NCBI RefSeq assembly: GCF_019049245.1 | Contig: NZ_JAGMUK010000183.1 | Span: forward strand, 237,623-301,622 | Direction of reading: 5' to 3' | Length of the DNA stretch: 64,000 bases | Source of the DNA: Streptomyces sp. AC555_RSS877 | GTDB taxonomy: Bacteria; Actinomycetota; Actinomycetes; Streptomycetales; Streptomycetaceae | In this document: piece after piece, positions 8,630 to 16,830 of the stretch | Position numbering within the stretch: the stretch's first letter is position 1 | How the letters are laid out: each line of letters begins with the position of its first letter | The notes under the pieces: model-generated | Seen by the model: the letters and a program-made list of their open reading frames with translations, nothing else | The model's database searches: none | What the model was told of the DNA's origin: nothing | Position numbers and translations under genes: made by a program

Positions 8630-8739
8630 TCCCCGCGTGCCCCGCTGAACAGGCGCACGCCCGGGAAGCCTACCGGGTCACCGGGACGCCTCCGCGCCCC
8701 ACAGGTCGCACTGGTGTTCCCGGCTCACGGTACGAGGAC

Positions 8740-8769
8740 GGTGACCCCTTTGAGGGGGTGACCCCTTTG
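8740..8769. repeat. Tandem 13-bp direct repeat (GGTGACCCCTTTG)
   Basis: Exact copies at 8740-8752 and 8757-8769, period 17 bp, in the intergenic region upstream of the dedA-like gene and just outside the left end of the MITE-like element. The joined sequence can also fold (CCCCTTTGAGGGG). Confidence 0.5.
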
Positions 8770-8778
8770 GCTGACTGA

Positions 8779-9005
8779 CTAGGGCCTGTCCGGCGGATCA
8801 GGTCGCAGGACATCCGCGGCGCCTCGTCGACGCTGGTGAGCGGGGCCTGGTGCGTCGAGCTGCAAGGCGGAGGAGGGCGTCGACGCGATGGGGGTCCCCC
8901 CGCTCGAGCGAGGTCGAGAGTGCGGGAGTCGGCAACCGACGACAACGCCGCAGATCGGCGCGCCAGGCCCCGCGTCTGCGGCATGATCCGCCGGACAGGC
9001 CCTAG
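8779..9005. mobile_element. MITE-like element, family 1, copy 1
   Basis: Non-coding 227-bp unit with perfect 22-bp terminal inverted repeats: left CTAG followed by GGGCCTGTCCGGCGGATC, right its exact reverse complement (8984-9005). CTAG at both ends can be read as a 4-bp target duplication, leaving a 219-bp body. The CTAG at 9002-9005 supplies the TAG stop codon of the minus-strand gene 9002-10846. No transposase is encoded; the internal open frames are compositional. Copy 2 at 19531-19757 has the same length and differs at about 8 positions. An internal CCCCCGCTCGAGCG..GGGG region can form a hairpin and may terminate transcription. Confidence 0.88.
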
Positions 9006-10846
9006 CCGAGGACCGTGTCGGCGGTGGTGGTGACGGTGGTGGTGACGGTGTCGGCGACCGAGCCCGCCGTGTCCCGTACGGCGCCCGGGATGGCCGCCAC
9101 CTCCTCCACGGGTGCGGCCGGCTCGCGGTCGTCGCCGGAGGTGTGGGTGTCGACCTGGGCCATCCGCCTCTCGAAATGCGGCGGCGCGAGCGGCTGGTCG
9201 CCCTGTGGCTCCTCGGCTTCCTCGGGAGGTGCATCGGCGTCGGGCGTCGGAGCCGCGGCGGTCGGCGGTGAGCCCGGGGTCCCGGGGCCGCCGTCCCGCC
9301 TCTCGCCCCGCTCTTCCGCGCCGGCGGTGTCACCGCTCGCCGGTTCCAGCACCCACTGCTGTTCCGCCGATCCGTCCCGCTCGGCGACGACCAGCGCCTT
9401 CCCGGGGCCGGGCGCGACGAGCAGGCCTCCTCCCCGGCGCAGCAGCAGTTCGCCGCGGACGGTGAGGTCGTAGCAGACCTCACCGGCGTGCACCAGGCAG
9501 TCGGCCAGGACGACCGAGCCCTCGTCGGCGTCGGCGTCCAGGCAGAGGGTGGGAGCGAGGGCGCTGCGCAGCAGACCGTCGTCCTGGTACGACCACTGCT
9601 GGGACCCGGCTGTCGAACACGCCGTCAGGACGGTCCCGGCGCCGTTCTCGGTCCTGCCCCCGTGTACGTCGAGGCAGAGTCCGGCGACGACGTTGCGGAG
9701 CCTGCCGTGCCCGACCTCCACGCGGTTGCCCACGGACGCGGCGGACGGGGAACCGGCGGACGGTGCCTCGTCGGCGGCACCCGGGGAGACGGAGATGCCG
9801 CTGGCCGCGCCCCAGGTGGCGCGTGGTCCGGGAACACCGCCCTCGTCGGACCAGCCCTTGGCGACCAGCACGGTCACGAGCAGGGCGAAGGACGTCAGAC
9901 CGGCGCCCACGAGCATGGCCTTCCGATGCCGGCGCGGCGCGGCGAGGCGCCCGGTCCGAGCAGGGCGGTGGCGTCCGCCGTGACCGGGACGCAGGACGGG
10001 AGCCGCTGTCGACGCGGTCCGGTCGTTCCCCCGGCCGGGCCGCGAGTCGAGATAGCGGCGGGCGCCCCAGCCGAGCACCGTCTCGGCGAGCAGGTCTTCC
10101 AGTCCGCCGTCGAAATGGCTGAGCTGCTCGGCCGCGTGCCGGCAGTACCGGCACGCCATCAGATGCTGTTGGACATCGGGCAGCAGGCCTCCGCCCCGGC
10201 GAATGGGGACGTCGAGGAGGCGGTTGTAGAAACGGCATTCCGTGGTGGGTGCCAGTTCCCGGTGGGCCCGTACGCAGCCCGTGCGGAATTGCTCGCGTGC
10301 CTGCTCCAGGGCGGCCGACGCCCTGGCCGTGTCCACTCCCAGCAGACCGGCCGGTACGGATATGGGCTCGGCCTCGACCTCCGTGTGCCACAGCAGGCAT
10401 TGGGAGGCTCCCGGAAGAGCCTGGAATGCGCGCTCGGCGAGCTGTCGCCTTTCGGGGGTGACCGACCTCGCGGCGCGCAGACCACGGCCGCCGGTCGGTT
10501 TGCGGAGTTCCGGCAGTACGGCCGAAATGCCGTCGTCCGCGGCCCACTCCTTGACGGTCTCCCGAACGGCCCGCAGGAGCCGGGGCCGTACCGCACCGCC
10601 GCCCCGCGGTCCCAGTACGCGGTGGAACGCGGCGGCGGCCGCCATGGACGCGGAACCCTCCGAGGAGACCAGACAGATGGCCGCGTAGTCGTAGGTCGCC
10701 CGCCAGTGCCGGGCCATCAGGAGCGCGACGGCGTGGGCGTCCGTGCCGGCCGCGTCGAGCCAGGCCATGAGATCACGGTCGGATTCCCCGGGGCTGGATC
10801 CGGGCCGTGGCGGGTACGGGGGACGTGGGGGGTGGGGGGATTGCAC
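9002..10846 (-). CDS. Sigma-like/zinc-finger/ricin-lectin membrane protein
   Basis: Modular protein of 614 aa. Residues about 20-160 are helical and loosely resemble a sigma-factor region 2 module (MARHWRATYDYAAICLVS). At about 215-245 lies a zf-HC2-like HLMACRYCRHAAEQL (HxxxCxxC), typical of anti-sigma factors. A single TM segment (about 318-337, MLVGAGLTSFALLVTVLVA) precedes an extracellular ricin-B-type beta-trefoil (about 375-510; LCLDVHGGRTENG, QQWSYQDDG, LCLDADADEG) and a Pro/Thr-rich tail. GTG 10846 is chosen for its upstream GGAAGGAA; an extension to 10879 is possible. The stop TAG is contributed by a MITE-like element. Cytosolic sensor plus external carbohydrate-binding module is inferred. 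Confidence 0.85.
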   Translation of the reverse strand: MQSPHPPRPPYPPRPGSSPGESDRDLMAWLDAAGTDAHAVALLMARHWRATYDYAAICLVSSEGSASMAAAAAFHRVLGPRGGGAVRPRLLRAVRETVKEWAADDGISAVLPELRKPTGGRGLRAARSVTPERRQLAERAFQALPGASQCLLWHTEVEAEPISVPAGLLGVDTARASAALEQAREQFRTGCVRAHRELAPTTECRFYNRLLDVPIRRGGGLLPDVQQHLMACRYCRHAAEQLSHFDGGLEDLLAETVLGWGARRYLDSRPGRGNDRTASTAAPVLRPGHGGRHRPARTGRLAAPRRHRKAMLVGAGLTSFALLVTVLVAKGWSDEGGVPGPRATWGAASGISVSPGAADEAPSAGSPSAASVGNRVEVGHGRLRNVVAGLCLDVHGGRTENGAGTVLTACSTAGSQQWSYQDDGLLRSALAPTLCLDADADEGSVVLADCLVHAGEVCYDLTVRGELLLRRGGGLLVAPGPGKALVVAERDGSAEQQWVLEPASGDTAGAEERGERRDGGPGTPGSPPTAAAPTPDADAPPEEAEEPQGDQPLAPPHFERRMAQVDTHTSGDDREPAAPVEEVAAIPGAVRDTAGSVADTVTTTVTTTADTVLG

Positions 10847-11028
10847 TGGACCAATTCCTTCCAAGCCGCAGGACGGCATGCGAAATGCGCGTCCGTAGGA
10901 AAGCAGGTGCCTGATTGGTGCATACCTATGCCGCGTCAGGTGCGGGCGTTACGGGGCGTGATTATGAGCGGTCGATCAAGGGGGCGCTCACTTTCGCACA
11001 AACGACTCACAGGAAACAAGAAGTTCGA

Positions 11029-11133
11029 GTGACCCAGGTTCAAAAAGCGGCGACTTCAGAAAAGTTACCGGCGGTATCCGTACCCGCATTCGAAAAAACA
11101 GCGGAGTCGGCCCGTCAAGTTGTGTGCGACTAA
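11029..11133 (+). CDS. Short 34-codon ORF, possibly a truncated gene start
   Basis: A GTG after AGGAAAC begins a frame of 34 codons ending in TAA at 11131-11133. It is lower in GC than its neighbours (CAAAAAG, GAAAAAACAG), starts with an amphipathic stretch (VTQVQKAATSEKL) and ends SARQVVCD. The reading suggests the N-terminus of a longer cytosolic protein whose rest has been lost at the junction with the decayed galU that follows at once. It could instead be a chance ORF. Divergent from the zinc-finger/ricin gene. Confidence 0.35.
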   Translation: MTQVQKAATSEKLPAVSVPAFEKTAESARQVVCD

Positions 11134-11179
11134 CGCCCGCTGGCACACGCAATCTCCAAGTTCCCGTCCCACCCCCACA

Positions 11180-11695
11180 GCGGGCTGCCACTTCGGCAGC
11201 GCCTTCGAGCCGGAGCAGGCGCCCGCCGCCCAGGGTGACGCGGTGCGGCTGGACGCGGTGCGCGCCCCGGTCCGCCCGGCCGTCATCCACCACATCCGCC
11301 AGCGCGAGATCCTCGGCCTCGGCCACGCGGTGCTCTGCGCCCGCCGCCACGTCGGCGAGCAGCCCTTCACCGTCCTGCTCGGCGACGATCCCATCGACCC
11401 GCGCGAGACCCTGCTCAGCCGACCGGTCCAGCTCTACGGCTGCGCGGCCGTGGAGCCGACCGGCGAGGGAGACGCCCGGGCGCGGCGGTGAGATCCAGCT
11501 GACCGACCCCCTCCAGGCTTCGCCGCGGGCGGCATCATGCACGGAGTCGTCTTCGACGGCCTGCGCCACGACGCCGGCGACAAGGCCGACCATCTGCGCA
11601 CGATGGCCCGGCCGGCCTGCGACCGGCCCGACCTCGGGCCCGAGTTCACGGCCTGGCTCAAGGAGTTCGTCGCGGGGCTGGAGAGCTCAGCGGCG
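11180..11695 (+). pseudogene. galU (UTP-glucose-1-phosphate uridylyltransferase) remnant
   Basis: Three blocks of GalU similarity remain in order but in different frames with pieces missing. Block 1 (to about 11415) reads IREILGLGHAVLCARR-like sequence, EQPFTVLLGDD and IDPRETLL. Block 2 continues in the same frame with QLYGCAAVEPTGE and ends at a TGA near 11490. Block 3a (GEIQLTDPLQ, from 11488) is in another frame, and block 3b from 11537 returns to the first (GVVFDGLRHDAGDKADHL, DLGPEFTAWLKEFV). The N-terminal nucleotide-binding GTRFLPATK segment is absent. At least two internal deletions and one frameshift make it non-functional. Confidence 0.8.
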
Positions 11696-11770
11696 ACCGG
11701 GCGCGAGCGGTCGCGGCCTGATCCAAGGCGGGAGGTCGCCGGTCGGGTCGTACTCGAGGGGTGCCGTCGC

Positions 11771-12223
11771 TCAGCCGTTGGGCCGCAGCGTCCAGATGAC
11801 GGTCATCTCGGTGGTGACCGTTCCGTCCGCGCGCTGGATGGCGACGGTCACCGGGAACTCCGGGCGCTTGCCCTCGTCGAGTTCGGCCACGACGTCGGCG
11901 GCAGGGCGGCCGAGCGTGGCGGTGGCGGTGACGGGACCCAGGGCGATCTTCCTGAACGCGATCTCGGCGGTGACCGGAAGCGGCACGGCGCGGGAGAGCT
12001 GGTCCCCGAAGGCGGCCAGGACGATCGCACCGCTGGCCGACTCCCCCAGCGTGAACATCGCGCCGGCGTGCGGCCCGCCGACGTGGTTGCGGTACTCGCT
12101 CTGGTCCGGAAGGGCCAGGACGGCCTTCTCCGGAGTGGTCTCCAGGTACTCCAGGTTCAGCGTGCGAACCATCGGCACCGTGGCGGCGAGCAATTCGCCG
12201 ATGGACATCTGATCTGCGTTCAT
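11771..12223 (-). CDS. Hotdog-fold thioesterase-like (DUF4442) protein
   Basis: 150-aa protein of the PaaI/DUF4442 hotdog class, probably an acyl-CoA thioesterase or binding protein. The central GGPHAGAMFTLGESASGAIVL is the hotdog helix with a His/Gly start; the C-terminal strand VTVAIQRADGTVTTEMTVIWTL closes the sheet. ATG 12223 follows CATGTCGGC with a weak SD. The gene is divergent from the paralogue pair that follows. Confidence 0.8.
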   Translation of the reverse strand: MNADQMSIGELLAATVPMVRTLNLEYLETTPEKAVLALPDQSEYRNHVGGPHAGAMFTLGESASGAIVLAAFGDQLSRAVPLPVTAEIAFRKIALGPVTATATLGRPAADVVAELDEGKRPEFPVTVAIQRADGTVTTEMTVIWTLRPNG

Positions 12224-12293
12224 GCCGACATGTTACCCGCGAGTAGCCCTGCGGGGCCAGAGCCGCGGAATGATCGCCGTATCGTTACGGCCC

Positions 12294-13259
12294 ATGTGGC
12301 CAGGAGAGCAGCCGCCGGGAGGCGGGCAGAGTCCGCAGCAGCGCCCGGCCGAGGAAAACCCCTACCGGCAGTCCGGTTACCAGCAGGCGAATCCGTACGC
12401 CCCACAGCAGCCGCCCCCGTGGGAGGCGCCCACCGCGCCCGGCGGCGTACCTGTTCCCGGGCCGCCGGGCGACGGGCGTCGTACGAAGGTGATCGCGATC
12501 ACCGTCGCGGCGGCCGTGGTCGTGGGCTCCGCCGTGACCGGGGCCGTCCTTCTGGGCAGCGGCGGCACGGACGACGAGGCCGGCCCCGGTCCGACGACTT
12601 CGGCGGCCTCGGTGTCGCCCTCCGTGTCGGGGAACCCTCGCGCCGCCGACGGCACGTCGCCCACCGTGGCCGGTTGGAAGACCGTGGTGAACCCTGACCT
12701 GGGTGTCGCGTTCGACGTGCCGTCGAACTGGGCGCTGCGGTCGACGGGTTGGGTCTCCTGGGTCTCGGAGGACGACGACCCGGAGGACAAGCCCCTCGTC
12801 GCGATGAAGGCTCCCGCCTTCCTCAAGGAGCAGTGGTGCGGGTCGGACGACGACAAGGACGGCAGGACGGACTACACGGCGCTGGCGAGCGTCGGCACCA
12901 GAAACAACAACGGGGCCAGGAGCACGGAGGCGGCGGCCCGCGCCGACTCCTCGGCCTGGGTCTACGGCGCCTACACCCAGCCGGACCGCGAGAAGGTCAC
13001 GACCGGCCCGGCCACCTCCTTCACCACCGCCTCCGGCCTCACCGGCAGTACCGCCACGTCGACGTCCGTCGACGTCGCCAAGAAGGGCAAGTGCGACACC
13101 GACGGCAAGGCGACGACCTTCGCCTTCCAGGACGCGGACGGTGACTTCGCGTCCTGGTCGCTCGTCGGCGCCGCGGGCGTCGGGGACGAGGTGCCGGACG
13201 CCACGGTGGAGAAGATCATGAGGACCGTCCGGCTCTACACGTCCGGGGACGAGCGCTGA
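12294..13259 (+). CDS. Pro/Gln-rich single-pass membrane protein, paralogue A
   Basis: 321-aa protein of unknown function. Residues 1-65 are Pro/Gln/Tyr-rich cytosolic tail (MWPGEQPPGGGQ, NPYRQSGYQQ), followed by one TM helix (about 69-91, KVIAITVAAAVVVGSAVTGA), a Ser/Thr/Asp linker and an extracellular domain starting GWKTVVNPDLGVAFDVPSNW with two Cys (EQWCGSDDD, KGKCDTDGK) that could form a disulfide. The start MWPG is shared exactly with the next gene. Its whole architecture is repeated at 13325-14323, a tandem duplication. Confidence 0.8.
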   Translation: MWPGEQPPGGGQSPQQRPAEENPYRQSGYQQANPYAPQQPPPWEAPTAPGGVPVPGPPGDGRRTKVIAITVAAAVVVGSAVTGAVLLGSGGTDDEAGPGPTTSAASVSPSVSGNPRAADGTSPTVAGWKTVVNPDLGVAFDVPSNWALRSTGWVSWVSEDDDPEDKPLVAMKAPAFLKEQWCGSDDDKDGRTDYTALASVGTRNNNGARSTEAAARADSSAWVYGAYTQPDREKVTTGPATSFTTASGLTGSTATSTSVDVAKKGKCDTDGKATTFAFQDADGDFASWSLVGAAGVGDEVPDATVEKIMRTVRLYTSGDER

Positions 13260-13324
13260 TTGCTACGTCCCTGACAAGGACCGGTGACCAAAACGTGTCC
13301 CGGGCGGGGCTAGGGTGGCTGCCC

Positions 13325-14323
13325 ATGTGGCCAGGACAGCAGCCGCCCGGGGGCGAGCAGAACCCGCAGCAGCAGAACAACCCGTACCAGCAGCCGGGGT
13401 ACCAGCAGCCGAATCCGTATCAGCAGCCCGGGTTCCAGCAGCCCAGCCCCTATGCGCAGCAGCCGCAGTGGGGCGCTCCGGCGCCGGCGGGCGCGCCCGC
13501 ACCGCCGCCGCCCGGCGGCGGTGGCGGCCGGACGAAGGTCGTCGCGATCGTGGCGGCGCTGGCCGTGGTCGTGGCCGCCGGTGTGACCGGATTCCTGGTC
13601 CTGGGCGGCGACAAGGACGACGAGGCGGACGGCGGCAAGGATGCGAAGCCGTCCGCGAGCACGTCCACCGAGCCGAGCGCGTCGGCCTCCGAGGAGAACC
13701 CGCGCGGCGGTGACGCCGAGCAGGCCACCATCGAGGGCTGGAAGATCGTCGTCAACCCCAAGTGGGGCACGGCCTTCGACGTGCCGGCGGACTGGGAGGT
13801 GCAGTCCCCGACGTCGGCCGTCGCCTTCGAGGAGGAGAACTCCGACGACCTCAAGCCGATCATCACGATGTCGGCGCCGGCGATCCTCAAGTCCAACTGG
13901 TGCGAGTCCGACGACGACAAGGACGGCCGCACCGACACCATGTCCCTGGCCGCGACCGGCACCAAGGGTGCCAACGGCGCCAAGAACACCGACGAGATCG
14001 CGATCAACACCCCGGCCTGGTGGGTCTTCGGCGGCTACACGCAGCCCGACAAGAAGAGCATCACGCTCGACAAGAAGGCCACGCCCTACACCACCACGTC
14101 CGGCATCAAGGGCAGTTACGCCTGGGCGTCGTCGAAGGACACACCCGCGACGGGCAAGTGCGTGACCGACGGCAAGGCGATCACCTTCGGCTTCAAGAAC
14201 TCGGCCGGCGACTTCGTGTCGTGGAACTTCTACGGGGCCAAAGGCGTCAAGGAAGAGGTCTCCAAGGAGACCATCATGAAGATCCTCAGCACGGTACGGG
14301 TGCACGGGACTCCGACGGGCTGA
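13325..14323 (+). CDS. Pro/Gln-rich single-pass membrane protein, paralogue B
   Basis: 332-aa paralogue of 12294-13259. Tail residues 1-72 carry QQPGYQQPNPYQQPGFQQ-type repeats; TM about 75-97 (KVVAIVAALAVVVAAGVTGF); extracellular domain starts GWKIVVNPKWGTAFDVPADW and has the same Cys pair (SNWCESDDDKDGRTD, TGKCVTDGK). The acidic DDDKDGRTD loop, kept in both, resembles a Ca-binding DxDxDG motif. 65 bp separate the genes and a 26-bp perfect palindrome lies directly downstream as terminator. Function unknown; exported, membrane-anchored and probably Ca-binding by inference. Confidence 0.82.
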   Translation: MWPGQQPPGGEQNPQQQNNPYQQPGYQQPNPYQQPGFQQPSPYAQQPQWGAPAPAGAPAPPPPGGGGGRTKVVAIVAALAVVVAAGVTGFLVLGGDKDDEADGGKDAKPSASTSTEPSASASEENPRGGDAEQATIEGWKIVVNPKWGTAFDVPADWEVQSPTSAVAFEEENSDDLKPIITMSAPAILKSNWCESDDDKDGRTDTMSLAATGTKGANGAKNTDEIAINTPAWWVFGGYTQPDKKSITLDKKATPYTTTSGIKGSYAWASSKDTPATGKCVTDGKAITFGFKNSAGDFVSWNFYGAKGVKEEVSKETIMKILSTVRVHGTPTG

Positions 14324-14334
14324 GGACGGTCTCT

Positions 14335-14360
14335 CGGTCCTGGCCGGCCGGCCAGGACCG
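14335..14360. terminator. Bidirectional hairpin terminator
   Basis: Perfect 26-bp palindrome (13-bp arm CGGTCCTGGCCGG) between the convergent genes ending at 14323 and 14402; no T-tract, as usual in this genus. Confidence 0.7.
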
Positions 14361-14401
14361 GCAGAGCGGGGCGGCTGCCGTGCCGGTGCGCCGGCAGCGG
14401 G

Positions 14402-15253
14402 TCAGCCGATGCCGAACGCCCCGTCGGGGGGCACGGGTGACGGTACGGCGTCCTCGTCCCGCACGGGCCGGGCGCCGCCGATGAACTTCCGCAGGGCGGG
14501 CCCGTGTTCGACGCGGGCCGGGAAGGCGTCGGAGGCGGTGCGGCGGGCCAGGGCCGGTGTGTCGATCGGATGGTGCGCGGCGACGAGCACCGCGTTGCCG
14601 AAGCGGCGCCCGCGCAGCACGGCCGGCTCGGCGATCAGCATCAGCTCCTCGAACACCTCGGCGAAGGTGGCGAGTTGGGAGCGGAGGAAGTCGAAGGGCG
14701 CGGCGTCGGCCAGGTTGGCCAGGTAGACGCCCTCGCCGCGCAGCACGCGAGCGGTCTCGCGGGCGTAGGTGACGGACGTCAGATGCGCGGGCACCCTGGA
14801 GCCGCCGAAGACGTCGGCGACGAGGACGTCGGCGGATTGCACGGGGGCCGATTCCAGCCAGGCGCGGGCATCGGCAGCGTGCAGCGCGATCCCCGCGCCC
14901 TCGGACAGCGGCAGATGCTCCCCGACGAGGTCCAGCAGGCCCCGGTCCGCCTCCACGACGTCCTGTCGCGAGCCGGGCCGGGTCGCCGCCAGGTACCGGG
15001 GCAGGGTGAGCGCGCCCCCGCCGAGGTGCAGCACGTCCAGCGGACGCCTCGCCTCCGCGACGATGTCCAGAACATGCCCGAGCCGCCGCGCGTACTCGAA
15101 CTCCAGATGCTCCGGCTCGTCCAGATCGACGTACGACTGCGGCGCCCCGTCGACCGTCAGCAGCCAGGCCCGCTCCCGGTCGACGTCGGGCATCAGCTTG
15201 GCGGTCCCGTGATCGACGTCGCGGGTGACGGGTATGGGCTCGTTCACCTTCAC
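14402..15253 (-). CDS. Spermidine-synthase-like methyltransferase-fold protein
   Basis: 283-aa cytosolic protein of the spermidine/spermine synthase superfamily. The Rossmann glycine-rich loop is LDVLHLGGGALTLPRYL (about residue 70) with acidic VVEADRGLLDLVGE next, and the DADVLVADVFGGSR-like motif (SADVLVADVFGGS) corresponds to the active-site Asp region. Members in actinobacteria often lack polyamine synthase activity, so the substrate is uncertain. Convergent with paralogue B and just downstream of tuf3 (same strand, 94 bp). Confidence 0.85.
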   Translation of the reverse strand: MKVNEPIPVTRDVDHGTAKLMPDVDRERAWLLTVDGAPQSYVDLDEPEHLEFEYARRLGHVLDIVAEARRPLDVLHLGGGALTLPRYLAATRPGSRQDVVEADRGLLDLVGEHLPLSEGAGIALHAADARAWLESAPVQSADVLVADVFGGSRVPAHLTSVTYARETARVLRGEGVYLANLADAAPFDFLRSQLATFAEVFEELMLIAEPAVLRGRRFGNAVLVAAHHPIDTPALARRTASDAFPARVEHGPALRKFIGGARPVRDEDAVPSPVPPDGAFGIG

Positions 15254-15347
15254 ATTGTGCCTGTGCCGCGGCGTTCCCCTCAGCGGCGTGGGGAACCGCG
15301 CGACCGGTCACAACGGCCCCGCGGTCCCCCACGCCCACCGGCCGCCC

Positions 15348-16517
15348 TCAGACGACGGCGGTCACGGTCCCGGCCCCGACGGTCCTGCCACCCTCGCGGA
15401 TGGCGAATCCCAGCCCGGGCTCCAAAGGCACCTCACGCCCCAGTTCGACGGTCATCGTCACCGTCTCCCCGGGCCGCGCGACAGCGGCCTCCCCCAGATC
15501 CACGTCCCCGACCACGTCCGCGGTCCGGATGTAGAACTGCGGCCGGTATCCGGTGGAGACCGGTGTCGTACGCCCGCCGTCGCGGCCGGACAGCAGATAC
15601 ACCTGTGCCGTGAACCGCCGCCGGGCCGGCACGCTGCCGGGCGCGGCCACCACATGCCCACGCCGCACCGCGTCGCGCGGCACGCCACGCAACAGCATCG
15701 CGACGTTGTCCCCGGCCTGGGCCTCCTCCATGGGCTTGCCGAACGTCTCCAAGCCGGTCACCACGCTCTCCACGCCCGCGCCGAGCACCTCGACCCGGTC
15801 CCCCAGGCGGAGCGTCCCCCGCTCGACCGCGCCCGTGACGACCGTGCCCCGGCCGGTGATGGTGAGCACGTTCTCCACCGGCATCAGGAACGGCGCGTCC
15901 AGGTAGCGCTCGGGCATCGGCACGTACGTGTCCACCGCGTCGAGCAGCGCCTCGACGGACGCGGTCCAGCGCGGGTCCCCTTCGAGGGCCTTGAGCCCGG
16001 AGACCCGTACGACGGGTACCGAGTCACCGCCGTAGCCGTGCGCGGTGAGCAGGTCGCGGACCTCCAGTTCGACGAGGTCGGCCAGCTCCTCGTCGGCCAT
16101 GTCGGCCTTGTTCAGCGCCACGATCACGTGGTCCACGCCCACCTGCCGGGCGAGCAGCACGTGCTCGGCGGTCTGCGGCATGATCCCGTCCAGCGCGGAC
16201 ACCACGAGGATGGCCCCGTCGAGCTGCGCGGCCCCGGTGACCATGTTCTTGACGTAGTCGGCGTGGCCGGGCATGTCCACGTGCGCGTAGTGCCGGGTGT
16301 CGGTCTCGTACTCGACGTGCGCGATGTTGATGGTGATGCCCCGAGCCGCCTCCTCCGGCGCGCGGTCGATGCGGTCGAAGGGCACGAACGTGCCGGAGCC
16401 GCGCTCGGCCAGCACCTTGGTGATGGCAGCGGTCAGGGTGGTCTTGCCGTGGTCGACGTGGCCCATCGTGCCGATGTTCAGATGCGGTTTGGTGCGCACG
16501 TATGCCGTCTTGGGCAT
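15348..16517 (-). CDS. tuf3: Divergent elongation factor Tu (EF-Tu3 type)
   Basis: GTPase of 389 aa carrying aminoacyl-tRNA to the ribosome. G1 is GHVDHGKTTL, switch I ends ARGITINIAHVEY, G3 is DMPGHADYVKNM (Cys of the housekeeping DCPGH replaced by Met), G4 is NKADMADEEL (Cys of NKCD replaced by Ala). Domain II and III follow (GRGTVVTGAVERG; GYRPQFYIRTADVVG; GTVTAVV end). It is about 8 aa shorter than the usual 397. It stands alone, not in the str operon with fusA, matching the known Streptomyces tuf3 paralogue, associated with stress and elfamycin insensitivity in the literature. A 10-bp-arm hairpin lies in its leader. Confidence 0.93.
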   Translation of the reverse strand: MPKTAYVRTKPHLNIGTMGHVDHGKTTLTAAITKVLAERGSGTFVPFDRIDRAPEEAARGITINIAHVEYETDTRHYAHVDMPGHADYVKNMVTGAAQLDGAILVVSALDGIMPQTAEHVLLARQVGVDHVIVALNKADMADEELADLVELEVRDLLTAHGYGGDSVPVVRVSGLKALEGDPRWTASVEALLDAVDTYVPMPERYLDAPFLMPVENVLTITGRGTVVTGAVERGTLRLGDRVEVLGAGVESVVTGLETFGKPMEEAQAGDNVAMLLRGVPRDAVRRGHVVAAPGSVPARRRFTAQVYLLSGRDGGRTTPVSTGYRPQFYIRTADVVGDVDLGEAAVARPGETVTMTVELGREVPLEPGLGFAIREGGRTVGAGTVTAVV

Positions 16518-16571
16518 GGCGATACCTCGAAGCTTGTTCGTGGAAAATCCGGGGGACCCCGAGGACTCGCC

Positions 16572-16614
16572 GACCCTCCCCCTGCGGGGTCCGCCGGACG
16601 ATCCGGGGAGGGTC
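16572..16614 (-). promoter_or_regulatory. Leader hairpin (possible attenuator) upstream of tuf3
   Basis: Perfect 10-bp arms GACCCTCCCC (16572-16581) and GGGGAGGGTC (16605-16614) with a 23-nt loop, 55 nt ahead of the tuf3 start. It also overlaps the stop of the small ORF 16613-16804, so translation of that ORF could affect folding. Could equally be a terminator for the small ORF. Confidence 0.45.
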
Positions 16615-16804
16615 AGCTTCGGGCGCCGTCGACGGCGGTCAGGAAGGTGAGAGCGGCAGCCTTCGGGGCATCCGCGACCGCGGATGCTGCGAGGAGGAAG
16701 GCGAGCCGGTACATGACGCAGATCATGGCCGACGCGTTGTCCCACGTCGAATGGTTTTCCGCGGTGCCGAACCGCACAACGGACGGCATCCATACGGCGA
16801 TCAC
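16613..16804 (-). CDS. Small 63-aa ORF upstream of tuf3
   Basis: GTG-initiated frame with roughly 90% G/C at third positions, as in real genes of this window. N-terminal half is polar (MIAVWMPSVVRFGTAENHS); the rest is hydrophobic/Ala rich (MYRLAFLLAASAVADAPKAAALTF), so it may be membrane-associated. No family recognised, and no convincing SD. It ends within the tuf3 leader hairpin. It may be a leader peptide or a chance ORF. Confidence 0.33.
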   Translation of the reverse strand: MIAVWMPSVVRFGTAENHSTWDNASAMICVMYRLAFLLAASAVADAPKAAALTFLTAVDGARS

Positions 16805-16830
16805 ACATATATGTCGGTTAGTGTCACCGA

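Noticed and set aside
8836..9033. 65-aa ORF inside the MITE-like element
   Set aside because: It is the usual spurious hypothetical of this repeat; composition follows the repeat, not a protein.
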